Origin: Wolinella sp052170135
Lineage (GTDB): Bacteria > Campylobacterota > Campylobacteria > Campylobacterales > Helicobacteraceae
Direction: 5' to 3'
DNA: 64,000 nucleotides
Assembly: GCA_052170135.1 (NCBI GenBank)
Contig: JBQNBC010000006.1
Span: 1 to 64,000, forward strand
Shown: in pieces, positions 45,103 through 53,890 of the stretch
Layout of the letters: each line of letters begins with the position of its first letter
Numbering within the stretch: the first letter of the stretch is position 1
Translations under genes and position numbers: made by a program
Notes under the pieces: model-generated
The model's input: only the letters and a program-made list of their open reading frames with translations
What the model was told of the DNA's origin: nothing
The model's database searches: none

Positions 45103-46749
45103 ATGAATGCAAATTTTTCACAAAAAAGATATAAAAATAACATAGCGTTAATTATTTTTATATCTTTTATCCCCTTTTTTATCTACGACTTTTATAAAAA
45201 TTGGACAACACTGCAAGGTGTACAAGAGCGTGTGGCTGAAAATACGATTCTTCAGGTCGATTCTTTAGTAAGAATCCATAGTCAAGCACTATTTTCTGTG
45301 CAAAAAGAGATGACACTCCTATCAAAAGTAAATGTAATAAAAGAGGCAAAGAATCCAGAATGCACAGAGTTTTTGCGTGCCTTTGGTGCGCTTTCGTCGT
45401 CTTATGTAAATTTAAGCGTGACTGCCCCAAATGGAAAGATTCTCTGCTCGCTAACTTCGCTCCCGATTATTGCTGATGAGATTGTGCCGACTATGATGCG
45501 TGCGCAAAAAGAGGGGAGATTTATCATTGGCGAAACCGTCAAAGCCGTAAAGCTAAACTCAATTGTTACACCATTTGCACTGCCTCTTGAGCCTGCAAAA
45601 GGGTTACTGTCTCCTATGCTAATTGCCTCTGGAAATATAAATAGCTGGTTTAACGAAGTTTCACTAAAGCGTAGCATCCACAAACATGTATCGCTTTATA
45701 TTATAGGTGCTCAAGGGGAGGTATTAACGACATATCCACAAAATACTGCACCGCTTGATATGAAACTTTTAGAACATATAACTACGCGCACCAAACTAAA
45801 AGAGCGAGCTGCACAGGGAATTTGGTGGCGCGAGGGTGTTAGTAGTGATGGCAAGCGACTGATGATGATTTTGGAGCGACAAGGTAATATTAAAATCATT
45901 GCCACGCTTGATTTGGGTGCCATTGAGAGTGAAGATAGTAGAGTGCTTTGGCAGAGCTTAGCATATCTTTTGGCGATGATTTTAGGTGCATTTTTGCTTG
46001 CGGCTTTTACTGCGCGTGAGCTAATTTTTAAAGAGGTAAATGCCCTGTTTAAGATTGCTATCAGTCAATCAAAATATACAGCCACTTCAGAGCTTCTGAG
46101 CTCTATAGCACATCAGTGGAGACAGCCACTAAATGGTCTAAATCTACAAGTGTCTTTACTGCGAGATTCTATCGAGGGCGACTTAGGTAATAAGAAGGAG
46201 TGGATAGAGCATCTATCTATGATAGAGCAGACAATACATTCGCTTTCGCATAGTATTACACGATTGTCAAATTTCTTTAAGCAAGATAAGCTAAAGCAGA
46301 AATTTCGTATCCAAGTCGCCGCTAAAGAGGCACTCTCTTTTGTCAAAAACTCCTTGGATGAGAATTCGATTTCATACTCTATTACTGGCGATGACGTGGA
46401 AATTACTCAGTGTAAAAATGAGTTGGTACAAAATATCTTAAGTCTACTGCAAAACTCTATCGAAGCATTTGGTGCTAGCAATATACAAGGAGCGCGTAGC
46501 ATTGAGATAGAAACACGCGAAGTTGGGAATCTAGCACAAATTATTATTCGTGATAACGCAGGCGGAATCAATGAAGAGATGGTTGATAAGCTATTTCAGC
46601 CATATACTACTAGTAAATTCCAAAGCGAAGGCGTAGGGCTATCGCTATTTATTCTAAAAAGTATCATTGAGCGTGAAATGGGTGGTACGATTAGTGTGCG
46701 TAATGTCAATGGTGGTGCGGAATTTACAATTTCAATTCCATTAATTTAA
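45103..46749 (+). CDS. Membrane sensor histidine kinase (dCache-like sensor)
   Basis: A 548-residue kinase. Helices at about 13-30 and 283-305 frame a ~250-residue periplasmic sensor with double-Cache-like features (SVTAPNGKILCS, SLYIIGAQGEVLTT). The phospho-acceptor His337 lies in SIAHQWRQPLN, an H-box type common in Campylobacterota. The ATPase domain shows NILSLLQNSIEAF (N-box), DNAGGI (G1) and GVGLSLF (G2). No response regulator is adjacent. The next gene, luxS, starts 11 bases on with its own RBS, so the two are probably co-transcribed. Signal unknown. Confidence 0.87.
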   Translation: MNANFSQKRYKNNIALIIFISFIPFFIYDFYKNWTTLQGVQERVAENTILQVDSLVRIHSQALFSVQKEMTLLSKVNVIKEAKNPECTEFLRAFGALSSSYVNLSVTAPNGKILCSLTSLPIIADEIVPTMMRAQKEGRFIIGETVKAVKLNSIVTPFALPLEPAKGLLSPMLIASGNINSWFNEVSLKRSIHKHVSLYIIGAQGEVLTTYPQNTAPLDMKLLEHITTRTKLKERAAQGIWWREGVSSDGKRLMMILERQGNIKIIATLDLGAIESEDSRVLWQSLAYLLAMILGAFLLAAFTARELIFKEVNALFKIAISQSKYTATSELLSSIAHQWRQPLNGLNLQVSLLRDSIEGDLGNKKEWIEHLSMIEQTIHSLSHSITRLSNFFKQDKLKQKFRIQVAAKEALSFVKNSLDENSISYSITGDDVEITQCKNELVQNILSLLQNSIEAFGASNIQGARSIEIETREVGNLAQIIIRDNAGGINEEMVDKLFQPYTTSKFQSEGVGLSLFILKSIIEREMGGTISVRNVNGGAEFTISIPLI

Positions 46750-46760
46750 AAGGAGAATAG

Positions 46761-47252
46761 ATGCCATTATTGGATAGTTTTAAGGTCGATCACACGAGAA
46801 TGCCAGCCCCAGCTGTGCGGCTTGCTAAGGTTATGACGACGCCAAAGGACGACAAGATAGCTGTTTATGATTTGCGATTTTGTAAACCAAATCAGGAGAT
46901 TTTAAGCGAGCGAGGCATCCACACGTTAGAGCACCTTTTTGCGGGTTTTATGCGTGATCATCTAAATGGTGGAGGAATCGAGATTATAGATATCTCGCCT
47001 ATGGGGTGTCGCACGGGTTTTTATATGAGTTTGATTGGCGTGCCAGAGAGTGAGCTTGTGTGTGAGGCGTGGCGCAAATCTATGGAGGACATTTTATCCA
47101 TAAGAGATGAGGCGCAGATTCCTGAGCTGAATATATATCAATGCGGTACGGCTGCTATGCACTCACTCGCTGAGGCACAAGAGATAGCTAAAGGCGTGCT
47201 AACGCGTGGAATTTGCATTATGGATAATGACGCGCTAAAGCTTGATTTGTAG
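46761..47252 (+). CDS. luxS: S-ribosylhomocysteine lyase LuxS
   Basis: A 163-residue Fe/Zn enzyme of the activated methyl cycle that splits S-ribosylhomocysteine to homocysteine and DPD, the precursor of AI-2. Metal ligands are His54 and His58 in HTLEH and Cys128 in YQCGT; catalytic Cys83 is in MGCRTG. RBS AAGGAGAA lies between the kinase stop and the ATG. In Helicobacter, LuxS belongs to cysteine biosynthesis or AI-2 signalling. The DNA immediately downstream is decayed. Confidence 0.96.
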   Translation: MPLLDSFKVDHTRMPAPAVRLAKVMTTPKDDKIAVYDLRFCKPNQEILSERGIHTLEHLFAGFMRDHLNGGGIEIIDISPMGCRTGFYMSLIGVPESELVCEAWRKSMEDILSIRDEAQIPELNIYQCGTAAMHSLAEAQEIAKGVLTRGICIMDNDALKLDL

Positions 47253-47498
47253 CTGAATTCTGAGGTCGGCTTAGATTCTCGCTCAAGGCGGAATCGAGTG
47301 CTTGAGAGGCTAGCAATCGCTTTTTTGATTCTTTGCGCTTTTGTCGTTGCGTGATTTTTAAGCACGATTTCTCGCTTAGCCTCGGCTTTAGTTTTTATTT
47401 CGCAAAGCAACCGCCAAAAAATCGCATGAAAAATTAAATTTTATCTCTCACTGTTAAGTCGCAAGGCAACTTGACGTGGGTGTAGCGATTTTGAATAG

Positions 47499-47752
47499 TT
47501 TTTAAATGGCTTTAAAGCTAGACATGAAAAAATAAACCCTGACTTTGGAAGCCTGAAAGAGCACGCGAAAGTTTTACAGTTTGATATCCAATCTCTGAGA
47601 CGTTTCATGAGGGAAGTGTCGATGGCATTCAAAACTGAAGGCAGTTTTACCTCTTTAGATCGTTGAATAAGCTGGGTTATATAAAGTATGAAGATGGCAA
47701 TTGCAAAAGAAGGCATGGTAAAGAAATGAAAGCAAGATGTATTGTGTTAGCA
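47499..47752 (+). pseudogene. Coding remnant, unrecognised, frameshifted
   Basis: Reading from 47499 gives a protein-like stretch (FKARHEKINPDFGSLKEH, then LQFDIQSLRRFMRE and FKTEGSFTSLDR) to TGA 47664-47666. One frame back it continues LNKLGYIKYEDGNCKRR and ends at TAG 47750-47752. There is no start codon. The join (SLDR/LNKLGY) looks like one winged-helix-type C-terminus split by a one-base change, a guess only. I do not recognise the family. Confidence 0.4.
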
Positions 47753-47968
47753 TAGATTTTGGCAGGTATGCTATTCGCTAGCGATTACCATGTTGACAGA
47801 TATGAGTTCAAGAAAATATCACAGAGGCTCCAAGAGACCGGTTTCTAATCGACAATGCAACTGGCAGGGTTTGGAATATTGTCCTAAGGGGCAAGAGTGA
47901 AGATAGTGGAGTTGGTTTTTAGCCCGATTCCATTTGATAGTGGTGGATACAGCCCAGATATTGAGTAG
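47726..47968 (+). pseudogene. Broken gene for a small exported protein
   Basis: Starting at ATG 47726: a signal-like N-terminus (MKARCIVLA, in-frame TAG, ILAGMLFASDYH), then VDRYEFKKISQRLQETGF and TAA. One frame over it resumes FLIDNATGRVWNIVLRG, and one more shift gives SPIPFDSGGYSPDIE and TAG 47966-47968. The pattern FLID-TGRVW followed by P-PFD-GGYSPD is that of small periplasmic proteins common in Campylobacterota. One stop and at least two frameshifts show it is dead. The first codons overlap the preceding remnant. The rest of 47253-48021 has no intact gene. Confidence 0.6.
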
Positions 47969-48021
47969 AGACTAAAGCAGGGTGTTTCTTTGGCGCGATT
48001 CTTGATTCTCGCTTGCACTTC

Positions 48022-48783
48022 TCACACTAGCCCACCAAATAGCCCCATGCGCCCAGTGATACCATCGCGACGGTATGAAAATAGCCTCTCATCACATGCG
48101 CTACATCGCTCATCTATGAATATATTTTCTGGCGGTATCTTTAGTGATTGTGCCTCGTTGTGTAGGCAGGCGATAAGGTCTAGCATATGTCTATCATCGT
48201 GCATACCTACTCCTATGCCAAGTCCCTCTCTAGCAAATCTCTCTGCTATATCTCGCCCGACTTCATAACAGCAACTGCGAATAGATGCGCCTATGTATAG
48301 CTTTATATTTTGTATTTCGCTACCGTATTTTTCACGCATTTGATTGATTGCATGTGTGAGGATTCTTAGGCGTACACCCTCGCGTCCAGCATGTAACAGG
48401 CAGAGTGCGCGCTCGTGTTGGTCATATAGCGCGATAGGATTACAGTCTGCGACCATTATTAAGAGTGCGACATTTGGATCACGCGTCATTAGACCATCGC
48501 CAACTAATTCACACTCAATGCTATTCTCGCTCACCTCATGTATGACATTACCATGTACCTGTGTGAGCGAAAATAGCCTACGGGAGGCAAGTCCAGCCAT
48601 CTCTATTGCGATGGCTCGATTCTTTTTGACTAGATGAGGCTCATCTCCCACGTGGTAGGCGATATTTAATGATGAGTAAACCCCTTTGCTCACGCCTCCA
48701 TTACGCTCGCTTAAAAATAGTCGAACGCCGTGAAAATGTGCGGATTTTAAATCTTTTGTTTCTACTGTGCTATATAGTCTCAT
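48022..48783 (-). CDS. pgeF: PgeF/YfiH-family purine nucleoside phosphorylase (laccase domain)
   Basis: A 253-residue multicopper-polyphenol-oxidase-like protein, a family with adenosine deaminase/phosphorylase activity and a role in peptidoglycan editing in E. coli. FLSERNGGVSKGVYSSLNI, LTQVHGNVIHEV (first His), MVADCNPIAL (Cys), and LHAGREGVRL (second His) mark the zinc site. The usual HAGWRG is HAGREG here, so the Trp is missing. A Cys-rich patch SIRSCCYEVG is normal for the family. Lies 34 bases downstream of bioD, likely one unit. Confidence 0.88.
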   Translation of the reverse strand: MRLYSTVETKDLKSAHFHGVRLFLSERNGGVSKGVYSSLNIAYHVGDEPHLVKKNRAIAIEMAGLASRRLFSLTQVHGNVIHEVSENSIECELVGDGLMTRDPNVALLIMVADCNPIALYDQHERALCLLHAGREGVRLRILTHAINQMREKYGSEIQNIKLYIGASIRSCCYEVGRDIAERFAREGLGIGVGMHDDRHMLDLIACLHNEAQSLKIPPENIFIDERCSACDERLFSYRRDGITGRMGLFGGLV

Positions 48784-48817
48784 TTGCTACCACCTTCAGA
48801 CCACAAGAATCCATGGT

Positions 48818-49519
48818 TTATATGTTTAGTTTCGATAATAAAATTTCGGTAATTCTGTCTAAATCTCGCTCTAAAAATAATATCTCCTCGCCACTCTCAC
48901 GCCAAAATGGCTCACTGATTTTTGCAAATTCATCAGCCTCCTCCTCGCGCAAATTTAGTGCTAGAGTATATGGAAGTGCGCGTGATTTTAGAGCCTCTAT
49001 GCTTAGGAGTGCTTCATTTATGGAGCCAAGGCGCGCTGGAAGAACTAAAAGTGTATGTGCACCCACTTCCTTTGCTAAGTCAATCATGAAAAAATCACGT
49101 AAAATGGGTACCAATAGCCCACCAGCACCCTCTATTATTAGAGGATTTGCGCGTGATTTCATTGCTAGAATTTGACTTATAATTCTCTTTATATCTATCT
49201 CGCGTGCTTCGCTAAGCGCGCTAACAAATGGCGAAGCAGGCAGTAAAAAGTGCTCAAAACATATTGAGTTATATGTGATTTTGGAGCTCGATTCTTCTGT
49301 GTCGCTCAAGAATCCTTCTTTAAGCTCGTTTAAAATCCCAAGCCTATCCATTGTTTCTAAAATTGCGTAAGCATCATGTGGAGTTGGACTTGCGCCTGTT
49401 TCGATTGGTTTTAGTGCAAGCGGAGAGAATCCAAGCTTGTGTAGTGCTTCCAAGATTCTTATAGTGGCATATGTTTTGCCTACATTTGTGCCAGTAGCCG
49501 AGATAAATAACGGTCTCAT
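48818..49519 (-). CDS. bioD: Dethiobiotin synthetase
   Basis: Closes the ureido ring of dethiobiotin, the penultimate step of biotin synthesis. P-loop ISATGTNVGKTYAT near the N-terminus, LALKPIETG with the conserved Lys and Glu/Thr, and IEGAGGLLVPI are BioD hallmarks. The frame opens at ATG 49525, but the AAAGG on the minus strand sits 7 bases before ATG 49519 and only one before the other, so the shorter start (about 233 residues) is chosen. No other bio gene is in the window. Divergent from clpS. Confidence 0.9.
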   Translation of the reverse strand: MRPLFISATGTNVGKTYATIRILEALHKLGFSPLALKPIETGASPTPHDAYAILETMDRLGILNELKEGFLSDTEESSSKITYNSICFEHFLLPASPFVSALSEAREIDIKRIISQILAMKSRANPLIIEGAGGLLVPILRDFFMIDLAKEVGAHTLLVLPARLGSINEALLSIEALKSRALPYTLALNLREEEADEFAKISEPFWRESGEEILFLERDLDRITEILLSKLNI

Positions 49520-49588
49520 TAGCATGCCTTTGCGCGTGAATTTGGATAGAATGAAGCTAAAGATGTGATTTTACCACGAGGAGTGGCG

Positions 49589-49894
49589 GTGGCTAGAGGT
49601 AGTGAGGTAGAAGTAGAGAATCGTGATGAAGTAGCTACGAGCGAGCCTTTGCGCTTTAAAGTGATTTTATTAAATGATGACTATTCGACTATGGAGTTTG
49701 TCGTGGAGGTGCTTGTGGAGGTTTTTAATAAGAGCTTTGAAGAGGCATTAAACATAATGCTAGATGTGCATAAAAAAGGGATGGGCGTATGTGGAATTTA
49801 CCCATACGATATAGCGGAGACGAAGGTTGCTCAGGTAAAGAAGCGTGCAAAAGCGGCTGGCTATCCGCTAAGAGCGATCACTGAGGAGTGTTAG
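49589..49894 (+). CDS. clpS: ClpS adaptor of the ClpAP protease
   Basis: A small adaptor that delivers N-degron substrates to ClpA. VILLNDDYSTMEFVVEVL is the N-degron pocket with the D-D/ME pattern, followed by GVCGIYPYDIAETK. The frame is open from GTG 49565; GTG 49589 is preferred because GAGGAG lies five bases before it, giving about 101 residues, and the upstream codons are unlike ClpS. Its TAG stop directly abuts the clpA ATG, so adaptor and unfoldase are coupled. Confidence 0.9.
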   Translation: MARGSEVEVENRDEVATSEPLRFKVILLNDDYSTMEFVVEVLVEVFNKSFEEALNIMLDVHKKGMGVCGIYPYDIAETKVAQVKKRAKAAGYPLRAITEEC

Positions 49895-52174
49895 ATGATT
49901 AATAATGAGCTTAAGACTATCTTTAGCGATGCAATTTTGTTTGCTAAGGAGCGCAGACATGAGTATCTGACGATAGAGCATATTTTTTTAGTGATGCTCG
50001 GTAATTTAGAAGTGATTGAGATTCTTCGCGCGCATGGTGGAAATATCTCGCTCATGAAGCAGCGTGTAAGCCGCTACCTTGTAGATCAGATGCCACCTGT
50101 TGCTGTTGATTCTGATCCAATGGAGACGTTGGCACTCACTAGAGTAGTGGAATCGATGATGAATCATGTCCGTGGTTCAGAGCGCAAGGAGGCTGGTATA
50201 GGCGATCTGTTAGCAGCAATTTTGGAGGAGGAAAGTTCATTTGCTACTAGTGTGTTAAAGTCGCAAGGAATCAAGCGTGTTGATATTTTAGAGACGATTA
50301 GCGAGCGCGCATACAAAATAGAGGCGGAGCGCAAAGATTCTGGAAATGGCGAGGAGAGCTACCTAGAGCTTTATACAAAACCGTTAAATACTGCTGCAAA
50401 AAATGGCGAAATAGACCCGGTCATAGGGCGAGATTCTGAAATGGATCGTGCGCTTGAAATCCTCTGCCGTCGCAAGAAAAACAATCCGTTACTAGTCGGT
50501 GAGCCCGGCGTAGGGAAGACCGCTATTGCTGAGGGATTGGCTCTAAAGATCGTGCAAAATAGTGTGCCGGAGATTTTAAAAGATTCTCAGATTTTCGCAC
50601 TTGATATAGGTGCACTTTTGGCTGGAACGAAGTATAGAGGTGATTTTGAGAAGCGTATAAAAGGCGTAATAGAGGAGCTTAGCTTGCAAAGCGGGGCGAT
50701 TCTCTTTATTGATGAAATACATACTATAGTTGGTGCTGGTGCGACTAGTGGCGGGAGTATAGATGTCTCAAATCTTCTAAAGCCAGCTCTAAGCAGTGGC
50801 AAGCTTAGATGTATTGGTGCTACAACTTATGGTGAGTTTAGGAATCTATTTGACAAAGACAAGGCACTTTCCCGGCGATTTGCCAAAATAGATGTCAAAG
50901 AGCCAAGCGAGAGCGATACGATTCTTATCCTTGATGGGCTAAAAACACAGTATGAGAAACACCACTCCGTACGCTATACGCGCGAGGCGATAGAGGGTGC
51001 AGTTAGGCTATCAGCGCGTTATATTCAGGATCGATTCCTTCCGGATAAGGCGATAGATGTGATTGATGAGGTTGGTGCTAGTTTTCGCATGGCTGGCAGA
51101 AAGGGCGAAAAGATAGTACTAAAGGATGTAGAAGCCATCATAAGTAAGATGGCACAGATTCCTGATATTAGTGTCACAAGCGATGATAGAGAGCAGCTAA
51201 AGAATCTAGAATCGCGCCTAAAATCGCGCATCTTTGGGCAAGATGAAGCTATAAAAAGTGTGGTAGCAGCTATAAAGCGTTCTCGTGCTGGGCTAAATGC
51301 GCCAAATCGTCCGATAGGCTCTTTTGTCTTTGCTGGGGCTACTGGCGTGGGTAAGACTGAGCTAGCGAGAGAGTTGGCTAGGATTCTTGGAGTTCATTTT
51401 GAGCGATTAGATATGAGTGAATACATGGAGAAGCATACCGTTTCGCGCCTCATTGGTGCGCCTGCTGGGTATGTGGGCTTTGAGCAGGGTGGACTGCTGA
51501 CTGAGACAATACGTAAGCATCCACATGCGCTGTTATTGCTTGATGAGATAGAGAAGGCACATCCGGACTTGCTGAATATTTTGCTTCAGGTTATGGATTC
51601 TGCGACATTGACAGACAATAATGGTCAGAAAGCTGATTTTAAAAATGTTATTTTAATCATGACCTCAAATGTGGGCTCTAAGGAATCAAACGTCATGGGA
51701 TTTCAAAAATCGCAAAGCACTCGGCGTGATGGTGCGATAAAAGACTATTTTTCGCCCGAATTTAGAAATCGCCTTGATGCAGTAATACACTTTGCACCGC
51801 TTACGATTCCTAGTCTTGAGAAAGTTGTGCAAAAAATATTAGGAGATCTAAATGCACAATTAAGCGAGCGAGGAATCTCAATAGAAATATCTAAAAAAGC
51901 ACTCACATATCTAGCGCAAAAGGGCAATGACGAGGATCTTGGCGCGCGTCCAATAGCGCGTTTAGTTCAAGAAGAGATAAAAAGTCCACTAACAGATGAG
52001 ATACTTTTTGGCAAGCTAAAAAAAGGCGGTGAAGTGCGCATAAAGTGGGAATCTGTTAGGGGTATTTTCTTTGAGTTTGGTATGTCTAGCGCTACTGGGC
52101 GTAAAAAAGAGCAAACGGATATATCAAAGACAAAAACTGCTTCTAAGCGCATGTCAAAAAGCAGTCTGCAATAG
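49895..52174 (+). CDS. clpA: ATP-dependent Clp protease ATPase ClpA
   Basis: A 759-residue AAA+ unfoldase that feeds substrates to ClpP. An N-domain (1-~145, LTIEHIFLVMLGN) binds ClpS. First AAA: GEPGVGKTAIAEGLALKI and LFIDEIHTIVGAG; second AAA: GATGVGKTELARELA, LLLDEIEKAHPD and the ClpA sensor region near LGARPIARLVQ. The ClpB-type middle coiled coil is absent, as expected of ClpA. A Lys/Ser-rich tail of about 30 residues follows the core. ClpP is not in the window. Confidence 0.95.
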   Translation: MINNELKTIFSDAILFAKERRHEYLTIEHIFLVMLGNLEVIEILRAHGGNISLMKQRVSRYLVDQMPPVAVDSDPMETLALTRVVESMMNHVRGSERKEAGIGDLLAAILEEESSFATSVLKSQGIKRVDILETISERAYKIEAERKDSGNGEESYLELYTKPLNTAAKNGEIDPVIGRDSEMDRALEILCRRKKNNPLLVGEPGVGKTAIAEGLALKIVQNSVPEILKDSQIFALDIGALLAGTKYRGDFEKRIKGVIEELSLQSGAILFIDEIHTIVGAGATSGGSIDVSNLLKPALSSGKLRCIGATTYGEFRNLFDKDKALSRRFAKIDVKEPSESDTILILDGLKTQYEKHHSVRYTREAIEGAVRLSARYIQDRFLPDKAIDVIDEVGASFRMAGRKGEKIVLKDVEAIISKMAQIPDISVTSDDREQLKNLESRLKSRIFGQDEAIKSVVAAIKRSRAGLNAPNRPIGSFVFAGATGVGKTELARELARILGVHFERLDMSEYMEKHTVSRLIGAPAGYVGFEQGGLLTETIRKHPHALLLLDEIEKAHPDLLNILLQVMDSATLTDNNGQKADFKNVILIMTSNVGSKESNVMGFQKSQSTRRDGAIKDYFSPEFRNRLDAVIHFAPLTIPSLEKVVQKILGDLNAQLSERGISIEISKKALTYLAQKGNDEDLGARPIARLVQEEIKSPLTDEILFGKLKKGGEVRIKWESVRGIFFEFGMSSATGRKKEQTDISKTKTASKRMSKSSLQ

Positions 52175-52302
52175 CTAGGAATCCATGGTTATACGTGTTT
52201 TTGTATCCCGCTTGTGTTGGCTTGGATTTTTGCTTTTGAATTGTGCTTAGTGTTTGATGTGAAATAGATCACAATAAGCACCGCATGATGGAGGAAACTC
52301 AC

Positions 52303-52452
52303 ATGGTTGCTGGATTTTTAGCGACCGTAAAAGATATACGTGGAGACAAAGGTATTGCTAAGAGGGTTGGGATTCTTGTGGTTGCTTGCTTGAGATCCCG
52401 CATTGACGCGGAATCTCAAAAGCTATTGGACGACAAAATCTGTAAAGAATAG
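52303..52452 (+). CDS. Possible small protein, 49 codons
   Basis: An open frame of 49 codons (MVAGFLATVKDIRGDKG to LDDKICKE) in the clpA-fliL gap, preceded by a strong GGAGGAAA about 6 bases before the ATG. Its 3' end overlaps the fliL 3' end by 30 bases in the opposite direction and runs through the hairpin at 52390. A good RBS but no recognised family; it could be chance. Confidence 0.3.
   Translation: MVAGFLATVKDIRGDKGIAKRVGILVVACLRSRIDAESQKLLDDKICKE
52390..52419. terminator. Convergent-gene hairpin next to fliL
   Basis: Stem TTGAGATCCCGC (52390-52401) with GCGGAATCTCAA (52408-52419), one mismatch, six-base loop. No T-tract on either side, so termination strength is uncertain. Confidence 0.5.
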
Positions 52453-52968
52453 ATTCACAACCTTACCATCAACAAGAAACTCATTTAACCTATCAATCAG
52501 CTCACCTTTTAATTTGTCCTTGCCCTTGACTGTGGAGATTTCTTCTATACTCTTAGATGAGAGAATCGCAATCACTGTATCACGTATTACAGCACGTTTT
52601 GTATCTAGCTCGGCAGTTAGGTTTGGCTGGCTTATCTCGAGATTTATCGTCGTTTTTAAGTATCTGCGACCACTTTGTGTTGTGAGATTTACGATGAATT
52701 GGTCAAGTGGATACATCTGCCCGACAGTGAGATAGCTACCACCACTACGTGGACTACTACTAGCACTGCTTTGTGGCTGTGCTGGAGCTACTTGCGCTGG
52801 AGCTTGGGTTTGTTGCGTGTTCTCTTCTGGCTCGCCACCGCTAAGCATAATCGCTATGATGACACCAGCGATGATGAGTAGCAATGCTATGACACCAGCG
52901 ATGATGTAGATTATCATCTTACTTTTTTTTTCTTCGCTCTGCGTGCTCTCTTTTGTCTCATCTGCCAT
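52423..52968 (-). CDS. fliL: Flagellar basal-body protein FliL
   Basis: A 181-residue single-pass inner-membrane protein that rings the stator MotAB. One helix at about 19-43 follows a charged cytoplasmic N-terminus; a Gln/Pro/Ser linker leads to the stomatin-like periplasmic domain: YPLDQFIVNLTTQSGRRYLKTTINLE, LDTKRAVIRDTVIAILSSKS, ending LFFTDFVVQ as typical FliL. Monocistronic, converging on clpA. Confidence 0.9.
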   Translation of the reverse strand: MADETKESTQSEEKKSKMIIYIIAGVIALLLIIAGVIIAIMLSGGEPEENTQQTQAPAQVAPAQPQSSASSSPRSGGSYLTVGQMYPLDQFIVNLTTQSGRRYLKTTINLEISQPNLTAELDTKRAVIRDTVIAILSSKSIEEISTVKGKDKLKGELIDRLNEFLVDGKVVNLFFTDFVVQ

Positions 52969-53054
52969 GATTACGCCTTTACTTAAGTGTTATGAGGGCT
53001 TATTATACAATTTTTGATAAGATTAAGAAAATCAATTTCTGGTAGTGTTTTGCG

Positions 53055-53849
53055 ATGATAAGTGCGTTTTTTGGGGCGTTTGGGCGACCTTTTATAATGT
53101 TGTGGCGAGGGCTTGGTGGATTTGGCGGATTCTTGCTATTTCACTTTCGACTTTTGCCAGCATATTTCACGCCACCATTTCGTTTGCGTGAAGTTTTTGT
53201 GCAGATGGAAAGTATCGGCGTTGGCTCATTTTGGGTCATTGTGATGACGTCTACATTTACTGGTATGGTGCTTGCTATTCAGTTTTATCAGGGGTTCCAC
53301 CAGTTTGGTGCGGAAAATTTTATGAGCTATCCAATCTTTTTGGCAATTACGCGTGAGCTTGGGCCAGTCTTTGCCGCGCTGATGCTAACCAGCAGAGCGA
53401 TATCTGCGATGGCAGCAGAGCTTGGTAGCATGAGGGTGAGCGAGCAGATTGATGCGATTGACACGCTTGCAGTCGATTCTCGTCGCTATCTAGTTGTCCC
53501 GAGAATTGTAGCCTCGACTCTTTCATTACCATTACTTGTCATTTTGTTTAACTTTATCGGAAATCTATCTGCCTACCTCATATCCATAAATGTCCTTGGC
53601 GTGAACGAGGAGAGTTATAAGAGTATTATTCGTCAGTATTTGGAGCTTGGCGACCTTATGACATCACTTGCTAAGGCGTTTGTGTTTGGCTATCTTATTT
53701 CTCTTATTGGTACATACATTGGGTATAGCGCAAAAGGCGGCGCACGTGGGGTTGGTAGAGCTACAACAAGTGCGGTTGTGTTTAGTGCCGTTACTATTTT
53801 TGGAGCGAATTATCTCCTATCAGCACTATTTTTGGCACTTGATTGGTAG
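53055..53849 (+). CDS. mlaE: MlaE-family phospholipid transporter permease
   Basis: A 264-residue permease of the Mla/MCE lipid-transport ABC system of the outer-membrane asymmetry pathway. Family blocks: FTGMVLAIQFYQGFHQFGAE, ITRELGPVFAALMLTSRAISAMAAELGSM (the EQ/EL loop) and GYSAKGGARGVGRATTSAVV at the C-terminus. Five or six helices. The partner ATPase MlaF and MCE protein MlaD do not follow; instead the sapC-like gene starts 41 bases on, possibly in the same transcript. Confidence 0.9.
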   Translation: MISAFFGAFGRPFIMLWRGLGGFGGFLLFHFRLLPAYFTPPFRLREVFVQMESIGVGSFWVIVMTSTFTGMVLAIQFYQGFHQFGAENFMSYPIFLAITRELGPVFAALMLTSRAISAMAAELGSMRVSEQIDAIDTLAVDSRRYLVVPRIVASTLSLPLLVILFNFIGNLSAYLISINVLGVNEESYKSIIRQYLELGDLMTSLAKAFVFGYLISLIGTYIGYSAKGGARGVGRATTSAVVFSAVTIFGANYLLSALFLALDW

Positions 53850-53890
53850 GCTAAGAATCTAGTGCTTAAAACTAAATTTTTGGAGTAAAA

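Noticed and set aside
47138..47716. Minus-strand frames downstream of luxS
   Set aside because: Ser/Lys-rich without family signs; the plus strand of part of this region carries better protein-like remnants.
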